From contig OX392533.1 in NCBI GenBank assembly GCA_947623455.1, forward strand, positions 32,610,229-32,674,228: 64,000 nt of DNA. The letters run 5' to 3'. Positions 45,301 to 55,210 of the stretch are shown one piece after another. The notes beneath the pieces were generated by a model. It searched no databases, was not told the origin of the DNA, and saw only the letters and a list, made by a program, of their open reading frames with translations. Source of the DNA: Mimachlamys varia. Taxonomy: Eukaryota; Mollusca; Bivalvia; Pectinida; Pectinidae. Positions within the stretch are counted from its first letter, which is position 1, and each line of letters starts with the position of its first letter. The position numbers were made by a program, and so were the translations under genes.

Positions 45301-48300
45301 ACCGGGTATCACACAATAAAGTACCATGCGAGACATAAAAAGAAAAATAATTGTGATTTAATTCAGTATTTCTTCTTTAAAAAGAAAATATTTTTATATA
45401 TCAGATAGGTTTAAGTCCCTAAATTATCATTTTCCAAACTTCAATTTTTATTGTTACCAGTTCAATTTGTAAGTTGACGGTACTTTGGATAAATGGCAAT
45501 TTTGGTATAACAGGACCTTGGCTCTTTGCGTACACAAACTGACAAACTTCCCATGTTGTTTTGACACATGTCTACCGTCAGGGTTGAATCTTTCAGTTGA
45601 TTTTACACAAGAAAGGCATTTTGAGTGCTAAAAACTATCTAATACTTCTCTAACAATTTACAAGATATTACAAATCATTCCGAAAATCTCCGAAAAATAA
45701 ATGATACATAATCGCAACCAAGTCAAGATTTTTTATTGTTCTTGCATAAAGTGCGCACTCCGTTCTTGACACTTTCGATTTTCCCTAAAAAAATGTGCAC
45801 TATGCGCAAAAATTACGGTAGTAGTTTTAGTGTTTTGTAAATTGGACCCTTAATAAATTTTATGTGTTTCAATAGAACAGGTAAACTTTACCATGATGAA
45901 ATAGATCTTTGGTTTGGTAGCCAAACTCTTGCAATTGTTTCCGGTAAATGGTGCTTGGATGTCTTTCAGTTCGCACCGTTCATCAGGTTGGCCGGATGCT
46001 CCAGGACAGATAATAATCCCAGGCTCGCCAAAGGACATGATTACACATAGAAAACAACCATAGTCTGTGTAGTCTTCCCCAGCAGCTGAAAGTACAAACA
46101 TAAAATAGCAGGTTCTCTATTAAAACAATATTACATGATATTGTGACTTATGAAATTTAATTAATACATGAATTCTTAATGATGTTTATTGATTATTTAT
46201 CTTTATCATACTGAAGCCTTGTCCTTTAAAATGAAGACTATGAACAATCTTTCTTCCACCTCCCCTAACTTCCTTCTTTTCATCCCTTCGGTCACTCTGA
46301 ATTGCAATGCTGTGTGGGGAGGGGAGGGTGGGTGGGTGGGTGTGTTGATAATTTTTCAAGACATTCTAGTCACCCAAGATACATGCAGTTCATCATGTTT
46401 ATATTTTAGTATCCAATGCAATGAAATTAAGTGAACACGTATTTTAACCAAATTAACAGCAGTCGTGACTTCAGATAAATTAGACTTGCATATTAGGTCA
46501 GTGGAAAAATAAAGACTACAATATACAAGAGGCCAAAAAGGCCTGAATCACTCACCTGCTATTGATCTCACACTTTTAATCTTTAATAACCACAACACAG
46601 ATACAAAATATCAGAGTCTGAGATCAAAACAAGAGGCTCAACAGGCCTTAACGTCTTAACTCATTTAAACAAACTGTTGGTAGCCCTTCATTTAGGCATG
46701 CTACAGGCCAAATATCAATAACCTTGGCATTTCGGGTATTGAGAAGAAGTTTCTTAAACATATTTACAAATTTGACCCCTGTGACCTTAAAAGTGGGTCA
46801 AGGCCATTCATTCTACCAAATTTGTTAGGCTTTCCGGTTATCGAGAAATTTAGGTTGCAGAGAGGGGTAGAATTGAACTTCTTTAGCATTTTGTGGCGAG
46901 CGGGTTAACTTTTATCTCGCCAAATTGGAAATTCGCTTGCAATTTCAGAGTGAATAATGAAAGCACTGTGATGCATTCTGAATCAGTCTAATTTACAATT
47001 TAGACAAGTGTCAACAAGACATCGCACTATTTATGCTTGTGAATGTGGTTTCTTTTCAAATTCGTTTCATACTTTCGACGACGTTTTCTGACATGTGTAC
47101 TGATTGGAATAATATATACACTTTTCATTAGGCATCATACCAACTAATATCAGTACCCTGAGTCTTTAATTGGGTTATTGAGAGGAAGTTGCTTAAAGAT
47201 TTAAAGACATTTGTTTCCCTGTGACCTTGAAAGTGAGTCAAGGTCATTCATTTGAACGAATGTAGTAGTCCTGGCATGATCCAAGCATGATATAGACTCA
47301 AAATCAGTACCCTGGGCCTAAAAGTTATTGAGTTGTTTGTGAATTGTTGATGACGGACACCGCACCATCGCAAAAGCTCATGATCTACTTGCCCTTTAGG
47401 CACATGATATGAAAATTGATTAGTAATCATATTTACCTTTTCCTATTTCAACTTTTAGTTGAGATTTCGTCAAGTTATGGCGTATTTTAATGTCATCTTC
47501 GGCAAATTTTAAATTCATCAGCAGGTTCTTAACTTTGTCTACATCAATGTGAGAGCCTTCACGTAATTCACCACCTTTTTTGGACCGTTCACCTGTAAAT
47601 TTGTCATTGTTTACTATCAAGGCTCTTCCTACAAACCGGAAATCAGGGTACTTGTCTCCTTCAAACTGTCCTCTTGTCAGTTCAGGAGTCTGTTCACTGA
47701 AAAAGAAATGACTGCAAATATGATTTCTACAGGGAGGTTCAAATTTGGGAAAACTTCTATAGACTTACATCATGCACATCTCACCAATCTCGTTTGAATA
47801 ATTTAACACAATGAAATAAATCTTGTCATTATAAAATCCGTTTCAAATAATTTTCATCCAACTGGCTTGAATAATTCAACACAATGAAATAAATCTTGTC
47901 AAATAATTTAGCACAATGAAATCCCACCCATCAGGTTTGAATAATTTATCACAATGAAATCTCATCTATCTAGTTTGAATAATTCAAAACAATGAAATCT
48001 CATCTATCTGGTTTGAATAATTGAACACAATAGAACAGTGTTTTGTGTTAATTAAGTACAAAGTTTAAAGCACCCTGTTCCTTCAGGATTTTTGAGAATG
48101 TACAGTAGCAATATTATTGTCAAAACGGATGAGAAATTCCTCATCTTTTTCTTCATCTTTGAAAAATCATGAACTTTTTTTGCTGAGGTAAGCAGCAAGT
48201 TCTCTGCTGTACAACTTAGCAAAGAATAGTCACTGTTAGTAAAATATCTTTTAAATAACATCACCTTGTTTCCCATATCTTTTATATTAGATTGTCACAC

Positions 48301-50002
48301 ATACTGTGGAGTATTACATATAGCTTAAACTCATTAGGTCCTAAAACAGAATTTCACATACATGTAACATCCTTACCCATTTTCCCTTTAAAGCATTTAG
48401 GAGGAATTAATTGAAGGCTTCAGATTTGGAGATCTAAAATTTATCATTTTCACTTTGTTAACTAACTTTGAAAAAACCAAACATGTATTTTAGGATCTTG
48501 TGATTTCCGATGAAAGTAAAAGTTCTAAAGATGGTATCCTAAAATGTTAGTTTTACCTAAATACCCGTTATGTAAATGTAGCACCTTTCACATCAGATAA
48601 CTATTTTTTTTATTTTGAGGACATAAAATCTCCATAGAAATTTCAATCTTAGGTTTATTAATTGCAAGTATGATTTCAATATGTAGCTTTCCAATTTATA
48701 AAGTAACATCCTCATACAATACAGTGTTTCCGAGATACCGTCTCTCTCTGGGTTTAAACAGGTTTTAGATACACATGATTGGGGGGAGGCGGGGGGGGGG
48801 GGGGGGGGGGGGCATGTGCACTCCCAGTGTACTGCACTGCCAAAGCATCAGTAGCAAAAAACAATATGCAAAAAGAGCGGCTGTTCCCAGATGTCATCAT
48901 AGGCATGTCTATCTACATGGTATACATGTATGTACCTGTCAGTAGAACTCTGACTGGTCTAAAATATAAACGTTTAAGTAGTTAAAGGTTTTAACAGATT
49001 TGACCTATGCGACCTTGAATATTGGTCCAGGTCATTTCATTTTGCAAACTTTGTCAGGATTCATCCAAAAAAACCTTTCAGCCAAATATCATACTTCAAT
49101 GCTTTTTGATAAATCAGGCTCCATCCAAGACACACTTGCCAACTTTTTGAATTTTTCATGGGGATATTACGTGTGCTCAGAATTGAAAACATAAATAATA
49201 TGTATACAAGTACATTCAGAGGAAAAATAACACTTTTAAATGGCTTCTTTTGAGCTCTTCTTTCAGATGAAATAATTAGATGTTTAAAAACAGGAACAGT
49301 TAAGCAAACTCCAAAGTTGAAAATGCAACATTTTAGGGTCCAAAATAGGGAGTCTCCCTCCTAAATAGGGAGGGTTGGCAAGTATGCCAAGAAAATTGCA
49401 CCCAAATATCATGCTTTTAGGCCTTTTGGTTAATCAGAAGAAGTTGTTTAAATGGAAAAGTTGACGCCGGGTGAACGACGGACGCTGCGCAACGACATCT
49501 GCATGTAAGCTCACTTAGCTAATAACTGTAATGAAACTCCTCTGATCAGGTAGTCAGTTGGTAAGAATAAATGTATTACAAATTACAGAGTTTTCTATTG
49601 AAATATTTCGCTAAAACCCGAAATAACAACGTTGGAAGAGGAAAGAAGTGAATTACTGTCACAAAATTGGTGGCAGCGGTGGGAGAATTTGAAGTATAGT
49701 TCATTGTAATATGTTGATGTAATTTGTAACTGTGAAACACGGATTGTATTTCAAAATTGTGAAAAGACCCTTGAGCAAGAATTTAGAAAAATGGCAATTG
49801 CAAAAAGTGGGAGATCTCGACATCAGTGTTAACTATAATAGTGCCAACAAATGTACATGTGGATGTTACGGCCTGCATGAGAAAGTTTCAAATGTTTGGA
49901 ACTAATAAAACATGCAATGTGATAATGAAATAATGTTTAGTCCCACTATCTATTCACATACCTTCGTCCAGCAATGCCAGAACCATCAGTTCCATCTGAC
50001 AT
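42132..50002 (-). CDS. Caspase-3/7-like pseudocaspase lacking catalytic His and Cys
   Basis: Five coding exons: 50002-49962, 47696-47437, 46085-45892, 44157-44025, 42349-42132. Phases join without frameshift into 281 residues with a very short prodomain and no DED or CARD. The p20 part has 'YPDFRFVGRALIVNN', the Arg-containing 'REGSHIDVDKVKNLL' and 'GCFLCVIMSFGEPGIII', where family members have S-H-G-E: the catalytic His is Phe. 'LATKPKIYFIM' then joins directly to 'GNNNYLEEDV', where caspases have 'FIQACRG', so Ala-Cys-Arg, including the nucleophile, are missing. The p10 part has 'IPRECNFVTHYSS', then 'AWKRKKPSTYI' in place of SWRN..GSWF, 'ILKLLTRINGIMVKRF' and 'IPLVTSLLTKRFHF'. All splice sites fit consensus. 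Known: caspases need this His/Cys pair. Inference: an inactive regulator or decoy of active caspases. A 9-nt micro-exon restoring ACR is not excluded but would not restore His. Confidence 0.9.
43153..43664. mobile_element. CATCGTC MITE, copy 2, in caspase intron 4
   Basis: 512 bp with 44-bp inverted ends that differ at two positions, starting 'catcgtcggaaacccacggt' and ending 'gtgggtttctgacgatg'. Flanked by the 9-bp direct repeat 'gtagtggtg' (43144-43152 and 43665-43673). Same family as 22576-22938. Confidence 0.88.
43921..43945. repeat. Poly-C tract in caspase intron 4
   Basis: About 25 consecutive C residues. On the minus strand it is a long G run, 80 bases downstream of the exon 4 donor. 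Confidence 0.9.
44025..44157 (-). other. Pseudocaspase exon 4 (linker and p10 start)
   Basis: 133 nt after the acceptor TGTAATTCCAG. First codon GGC (Gly of QACRG). A TAA lies in frame a few codons upstream of the acceptor, so the exon cannot start earlier and supply a Cys. The linker has 'YLEEDV', a plausible caspase-type cleavage sequence. Donor CAGG|GTGAGA. Confidence 0.88.
44158..44852. other. Caspase intron 3, near part
   Basis: Contains a mirrored 'ccaatatcgaccctttggcc' / 'ggccgatattgg' pair at about 44457-44500 and a plus-strand 86-codon ORF (44262-44522) with no recognisable domain, which I do not treat as a gene. Confidence 0.4.
44853..45034. mobile_element. Fold-back MITE, ~85-bp arms, in caspase intron 3
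   Basis: 'aaatgtaaatacatggattg' mirrors 'caatccctatatttacattt', 'actttcatagtgctatgaaa' mirrors 'tttcatagcactatgaaag', and 'gttacattcatat' mirrors 'atatgaatgtaac'. The centre is 'ccctaggggcc'. A near-perfect hairpin of ~180 bp. Confidence 0.85.
45892..46085 (-). other. Pseudocaspase exon 3 (p20, His site lost)
   Basis: 194 nt after the acceptor GTACTTTCAG. The codon at the catalytic His position is TTT in 'tcctttggcgag' (minus strand), two base changes away from a His codon. Ends with ATG at the donor ATG|GTAAAG, exactly where the QACRG block should start. Confidence 0.9.
46515..47400. repeat. Decayed 'aacaagaggc' repeats in caspase intron 2
   Basis: Two starts 'caagaggccaaaaaggcct' (46528) and 'aacaagaggctcaacaggcc' (46629) are followed by unit-like sequence ('tttgacccctgtgacctt', 'gagaagaagtttcttaaa') that matches the inverted 145-bp units of 53550-55210. 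Another repeat lies at 46862-47100. Confidence 0.6.
46862..47100. repeat. 'ggggtagaatt' repeat, copy 1
   Basis: Matches 63330-63620 in inverted orientation: 'tagaattgaac', 'ctcgccaaatt.gaaa', 'aatgaaagcactgtgatgca' and 'ctgaatcagtct' are shared. It interrupts the decayed 145-bp unit repeat. Confidence 0.65.
47437..47696 (-). other. Pseudocaspase exon 2 (p20, first half)
   Basis: 260 nt after the acceptor TTTCTTTTTCAG. Holds the 'RALIVNN' strand and the Arg of the S1-pocket region in 'LREGSHIDVD', both as in active caspases. Ends at AAAAG|GTAAAT. Confidence 0.9.
47790..48030. repeat. Degenerate ~42-bp tandem repeat in caspase intron 1
   Basis: About six units of 'ttgaataattcaacacaatg' followed by 'aaatctcatctatctgg'. 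It begins about 95 bp upstream of exon 2 in transcript sense. Confidence 0.8.
48791..48812. repeat. Poly-G tract in caspase intron 1
   Basis: About 22 G residues preceded by 'ggggggaggc'. A Gly run in an ORF here is not coding. Confidence 0.9.
48985..49520. repeat. Inverted piece of the 145-bp-unit element, with nested insert
   Basis: 'gcgaccttgaatattggtcc', 'gcaaactttgtcaggattca' and 'gccaaatatcat' match the units at 53700-55100 in reverse. The end 'gacggacgctgcgcaacgac' plus 'gtaagctcactta' is the mirrored left end of that element. It is broken by 49201-49384. Confidence 0.7.
49201..49384 (-). mobile_element. 'cttgccaaccctcc' repeat, copy 2, nested
   Basis: Inverted copy of 41041-41225 with ends 'tatacaagtacattcagagg' and 'gggagggttggcaagtatg'. 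Sequence of the host repeat continues on both sides. Confidence 0.75.
49962..50002 (-). other. Pseudocaspase exon 1 (start)
   Basis: Codes 'MSDGTDGSGIAGR' and two bases of the next codon, ending at the donor AAG|GTATGT. Context before the ATG is 'actgcaag'. Upstream on the minus strand lies a possible acceptor ('tttaataggacag', in the minisatellite), so a further 5' UTR exon is possible. Confidence 0.8.
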
Positions 50003-50028
50003 CTTGCAGTGGGTTCTTAAAGGATTCA

Positions 50029-50480
50029 AGTCTGTCCTATTAAAACAACCATTCAAGACTGTTTCAATTTATAACAACAACTATTCAAGTCTATCCTATT
50101 AAAACAAACATTCAAGACTGTCCTATTAGAACAAACATCCTATTAAAACAACCATTCACGACTGTCCTATTAAAACAAACATTCAAGATCTAGATCTATC
50201 TACATGTAGGCTGTCTTACTAAAATAAACATTTAAGACTGTTCTATTAAAACAAACATTTAGGAATGTCATAATTACATAATAAAACTAAAATTCCAGAC
50301 TTCCTATATAAAACACACATCCAAGACTGTCAAATATGTATACATGTACAAGACACGTACGTATATGCGATAATGTTCTAGAATAAACATTCAAGGCCGT
50401 CCTATAATATAAAGTATGAACAAACAAACTGTCCTATCGTCTTATGACAAGACTGTCCTATTTAAACAAATACTCAAGAT
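50029..50480. repeat. Degenerate ~28-30-bp minisatellite at the caspase 5' end
   Basis: Variable units of 'attcaagactgtcctattaa' plus 'aacaaac'. It starts about 27 bp upstream of the ATG (minus strand), so the presumed promoter or 5' UTR of the pseudocaspase is built from, or abuts, this array. Confidence 0.85.
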
Positions 50481-51553
50481 TGTCCGGATGTTGATATTTA
50501 CCTTATATTGCTACTTTTTTCTTCCCTTGTTCTAAATTAGCACACTCTTGCAATGTTAAAAGTAGAATATAGGGAATTCCCATATAGTTTCCGGGTTTTC
50601 AAGTGTTCCAAAAGCGTCAAAGTGAACAAGATTTAGGGACAACAAGCGATATGCAATCTGACCGTCAATTTGAAATAAAGTGAAAAACATCAAAGGATAT
50701 GTTGTTTTTACGACTTAAAAATGTGCATATATTACGATGTTTATTTTCAATATAAAAACCTGCATAAGAAAATAACCGAAGGACGAAAAACGTGAATAAG
50801 TTAATATTCCGGATACAATCAATCTTCTTTCTTTTGTCTATTACATACTTTGCACCATTTCCGGTAACAAAATACCCACACGTGTTGCATTGACTGGTCG
50901 TGATAACTAGATAATTGGCATGGTTTGTTGATGACATGGATTTCTCATGATCAGCTTTTTGAAGGTACATGTATATGACTGCTTTCGCACATACATATCA
51001 CAATTTTTGTTTTCATACTGACCGTTTCATGGCACCCTCTCTTTTTCTAATAAGCTAATTAGTCAACATTTATGGACATGTTTTGTGTGTATGTATATAG
51101 GCCTACTTGAGTAATTGTCGAAACTGGTAGCAATGCCCAGCAATTCTTTTAAACACTTTTTCATAGTAATTTTAATATTTAAGAGAATATTACCAAGTTC
51201 ACTAAAATGTCTACTCTATTAAGATATCTCAAAAGAGACAAGTTTTACAGACTTTTAAAAATCTGGATTTTCTTGTTCAATAAATTTGTAAATTGATAAA
51301 ATGCGTATTTTGCTCATAAAATTTTCAAAACCTAAAAATATGATTATTACCTTTATTTCACAAATAGAAAAACACATTGAAAAACATAAATTCACACACA
51401 CCTTTTATTAAGAACAAAATTGTATTATCCTTAAAATAAAAATAAAAGAGTTACACTACTTCCCTTACAAAAAAAATAAAGTTCATATCAACAAATTAAA
51501 ATATTTTTTAACTACAAGTGACATTTTTATTTTGAATCAAATGTCTTATTTGT
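50481..51553. other. Intergenic, nothing recognised
   Basis: Upstream flank of the pseudocaspase. AT-rich; the 101-codon minus ORF at 50665-50970 has no recognisable domain. Confidence 0.4.
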
Positions 51554-51557
51554 TTAA

Positions 51558-51720
51558 AGGCCCAATATCCGTAACTATCGGAGCAAAAATCAATCCTGAT
51601 CTTTGAAACATTGTAAAAAAATATTTGATGTAAAATAAACAGCTGATCTGACTGTTTTTGGGGGATAAAAAATGTTAAAAGAACATGCTTGTGACCTGTC
51701 AACAGCTGTCTTTCAGAATG
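51558..51720 (+). mobile_element. TTAA MITE relative, left end only
   Basis: After TTAA (51554-51557) comes 'aggcccaatatccgtaacta', the family terminus, then 'tcggagcaaaaatcaatcc', which resembles the 'right' end of the other copies. I could not find the second end; the right boundary given is a guess. Confidence 0.55.
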
Positions 51721-52439
51721 TGAACATGGTCGTTGTTTGTTGGGAATAATCCATTTTCTTTAGGCAATATTGATTGTCATTTGAGGCAATTAGTTTAACA
51801 GTATTTTTTCCTAATAATAAAAATAATTAATCAAACACTTCAAAAATGATAAAATACCACATTCACTGTATTGTCATCTCAGACCATCTCATGCCACGTG
51901 TTGGAAACATGCCACCATATTGGATTTTGACAGCCGTGGCAAAGCCAAACAAGAGGGGGGGCATCTTGATTTCTGACGTTTTTTCAAGAAATCCCAGAAC
52001 ACAACCCTTAAGATTTAAAATGCAGATCAAGATGACAGAGAAATGTTTAATCTACAAACTGATATATGTTATACCAGGGTAGACGTCCGGGAAATGGCAA
52101 AAAAATATTTTTGAAATATTCAAGCGGCTCTGATTTCTAACCCTTCCACATTTTTTTCCTTCTTTGTGTATTACATCATCTCGAGGTGGTCCTGGGATTG
52201 ATTGTACTATATATGGTCAAAGAACGTCATCTTACTGAAAAAAAAAGCTGGGGGAAAAAGGGGTGTTCCGGTGTACGCATCATCGCCATTTTGGAATGTC
52301 TGAAACAGAGTTATCTCACTTTTGCTTAGGCATTGCTAAAACTGGCCCCTGTATAATTTGAATCCCTGTCTGTTTTAGTCTTATTATTTGGTCTAAGCAT
52401 TTCCAACTCCTACCAAAACGGTTGGTCCCATCGACTTCC

Positions 52440-52590
52440 AGTTTAGTCACACTGTGTTGTGATCATGAACGGACCGGGAATTGAACCTGGGACCTCACGC
52501 TTGGTAGGCGAGCGTTCTAACTATTGAGCCAAAAACCTGGACGTTAGACTTGAGTTCTTAACACTGCCTAATTTTACCACATTCCTCCCC
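52440..52590 (-). mobile_element. tRNA-headed SINE, second family, copy 1
   Basis: Minus strand: 'tggctcaatagttagaacgc' (A box), 'tcgcctaccaagcgtgaggt' and 'aggttcaattcccggtcc' (B box). On the 5' side (plus-strand right) 'ggcagtgttaagaactca' recurs at the copy near 56890. Confidence 0.75.
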
Positions 52591-52598
52591 ATGCCATC

Positions 52599-52808
52599 TT
52601 AAAGGATTTGTGCAATGAAAAATGAAACTTTTATATTTGATAAAAGTATTATTATAAAACCATAATAACATGCCCTGACGATCGCATGGGGTCTGGTTTT
52701 CTTGCATTGACACGAAATTCGGGTCGTACGCCTTGGACCTCTCAAGCGAAACTAGAGATAATGAGTTCGTTGGTCACGTGATCGCGTAACGTCATCTTAG
52801 TCAAAGGA
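52599..52808 (-). repeat. 'aaaggatttgtgcaa' repeat, copy 1
   Basis: The inverted counterpart is 56460-56663: shared 'ttttatatttg.taaaagt', 'ggttttc/ggttttaaaac' and 'actaagatgacgt' blocks. The far end carries a TGACGT core. No ORF. Confidence 0.6.
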
Positions 52809-53546
52809 CTGCTCAATCTAACCTTACCTGGTTACATTCTTATATTAGGTCCGCTGATTACCGACCTAAAATACTGTAATTTTGGCAACATTCAGCATGC
52901 CAGATACATATTGTGATGTAGTTGGTATTAGAGTTTACCTTGATATTTTATCCACATAAAAAAACATGTTTATAGAGCTACAGAATTATTTGTCGCTTTC
53001 AGAGACGGACAAGTAGACATACCAGGGAAAGCGACATCAGCATAGAAAACATTGTCAACACGCATATATTACTTCAACTCGAAAAAATGTGAAATACAAT
53101 CTTACTATCTAAAAATGCTATTGTAAATTCTATATGTTTTCGGTTTAAATACGAACAAATGAAACCAGGACCCCATAAATATACATTATACATTACATCA
53201 TGTATATATTAACACGGTACAATTATGACAGGGAATTCACAACATGAATAATAATATGTATCATGTCTTTTTACGGAATTAAATTACAAGGTCGGGATCA
53301 CGGTAGATAAATGTTAATACGAAATTATTTATTTTCATTTATTTTACGTCAGCTCAGAAATGCAAACAATTTTAAGATGTGATTATTTTAGTTGTGGTAC
53401 GGATCATTCCCATCTTCGATTTGCTTCAGAAAAAACGGACTTTCGGTAGTATTCCCTTGTCGATCTCTGCGTGGGATAATTCGGGAATTTGAAGAAGGAA
53501 ATATCGCTTCTTTATTAATAATATAAGCTCCATGTCGGTGACAGTT
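52809..53546. other. Intergenic, nothing recognised
   Basis: AT-rich, no supportable gene. Confidence 0.4.
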
Positions 53547-55210
53547 TTTAGCTCACCTGGCCCGAAGGGCCAAGTGAGCTTATGTGATGGTGCAGCGTCC
53601 GTCGTCCGTCCGTCCTGCGTCCGTCAACTTTTCCCTTTAAACGACTTCTTTTAAAATACTGAAAGGCCCAGTGACATGAAATTTGGCTGGTAGATTTCTT
53701 GGAAGGAGCTGAACAAAGTTTGTGAAAAAAAATCACTTTGACCTAATTTCAAGGTCACAGGGGTCAAAAATGTCGAAACCTTCAAACAACTTCTTCTAAA
53801 ATACCGTCAGGCATAGAGACTTCATATTTGACCAGTAGCTTCCTTGGATGAAGCCAGATAAAGTTTGCGAAAAGAAACGACCTTGACCAATATTCAAGGT
53901 CACAGTGAGGTTAGATCTATTTTAACCTTTAAACGACTTCTTCTAAAATACAAAAAGCCCTGGAAGCATGATATTTGGCTGAAATGTTCCTTGGATGAAG
54001 CCCGACAAAGTTTGCAAAAAGAAATGACCTTGACCTATAGTCAAGGTCACAGGGGTTAAATATGTTAAAACCTTCAAACGACTTCTTCTGAAATACCAAA
54101 AGCCCTAGAAGCATGATATTTGGCTGAAAATTTCCTTGGATGAAGCCTGACAAAGTTTGCGAAAAGAAATGTGCTTGACTTATATTCAAGGTCACAGGGG
54201 TCAAATCTGTTAAAACCTTTAAATGACTTCTTGCGAAATACCAAAATCCCTAGAAGCATGATATTTGGCTGAAAGGTTCCTTGGATAAAGCCCGACAAAG
54301 TTTGCGAAAAGAAATGACCTTGACTTATATTCAAGGTCACATGAGTCTAAATCTGTTAAAACCTTCAAATGACATCTTCTGCAATACCAAAAGCCCTAGA
54401 AGCATGACATTTGGCTGAAAGGTATCTTGGATGAAACCTGGCAAAGTTTGCGAAAAGAGATGACCTTGATCTTTATTCAAGGTCACAGGGGTCAAATTTG
54501 TAAGAACCTTTAAACGACTTCTTCTGAAATACCAAAATCCCTAGAAACATAATATTTGGCTGAAATGTTCCTTGGATGAAGCCCAACAAAGTTTGCGAAA
54601 AGAAATGACCTTGACCTATATTCAAAGTCACAGGGGTCAAATCTTTTAAAACATTTAAACAACTTCTTCTGAAATACTAAAAGCCCTAGAAGCATGATAT
54701 TTGGCTAAAAGTTTCCTTGGATGAAGCCGGACAAAGTTTGCGAAAAAAAATGACCCTGACCTATATTCAAGGTCACAGGGGTCAAATCTGTTAAAACTTT
54801 TAAATGACTTCTTCTGAAATACTAAAAGCCCTAGAAGCATGATATTTGGCTGAAAGTTTCCTTGTATGAAGCTTGACAAACTTTGGGAAGGAAAATGAGC
54901 TTGACCCATATTAAAGGTCACAGTGGTCAAATCGGTTAAAAGATTTGAGCGACTTCTTCTGATAAACCCAAATGCCTATAGCTAGAGACATGATATTTGG
55001 CTGGTAGCGTCCTTGGATGAAGCCAAACAAAATTTGAAAATGAAAATGATGTTGTCTTATAAGGTCACAGGGGTATGATATGTTTAAATCTTAACATGTT
55101 CTTCTGAATGTCTTACAGTAAAAGATTTTAGTGGACTTTAGGGTTACACTATAATATAAGTCAGAGATTGGTACCAGGTGAGCGATGCAGGCCCGTTGGG
55201 CCTCTTGTTA
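53547..55210 (+). mobile_element. 'gctcacctggccc' element with ~10 units of 145 bp
   Basis: The left end 'gctcacctggcccgaagggc' plus 'caagtgagct' folds into a hairpin; the right end 'aggtgagcgatgcaggcccg' plus 'ttgggcctcttgtta' folds into another. A 'cgtccgtcgtccgtccgtcc' block follows the left end. The core is about ten units of 145-146 bp with 'gcatgatatttggctgaaa', 'ttccttggatgaagcc', 'gacaaagtttgcgaaaag' and 'caaggtcacaggggtcaaa'. Unit starts by the 'gcatgatatt' mark are 53966, 54111, 54256, 54402, 54547, 54692 and 54837. No transposase. The architecture resembles bivalve pearl/Helitron-type non-autonomous elements; this is inferred. Confidence 0.85.

Noticed and set aside
48779..48985. 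Gly-rich ORF beginning at a G run
   Set aside because: Produced by a homopolymer G tract in a caspase intron.
53929..54930. Series of similar minus-strand ORFs of 60-91 codons
   Set aside because: They repeat with the 145-bp tandem unit and are interrupted between units; not a gene family.
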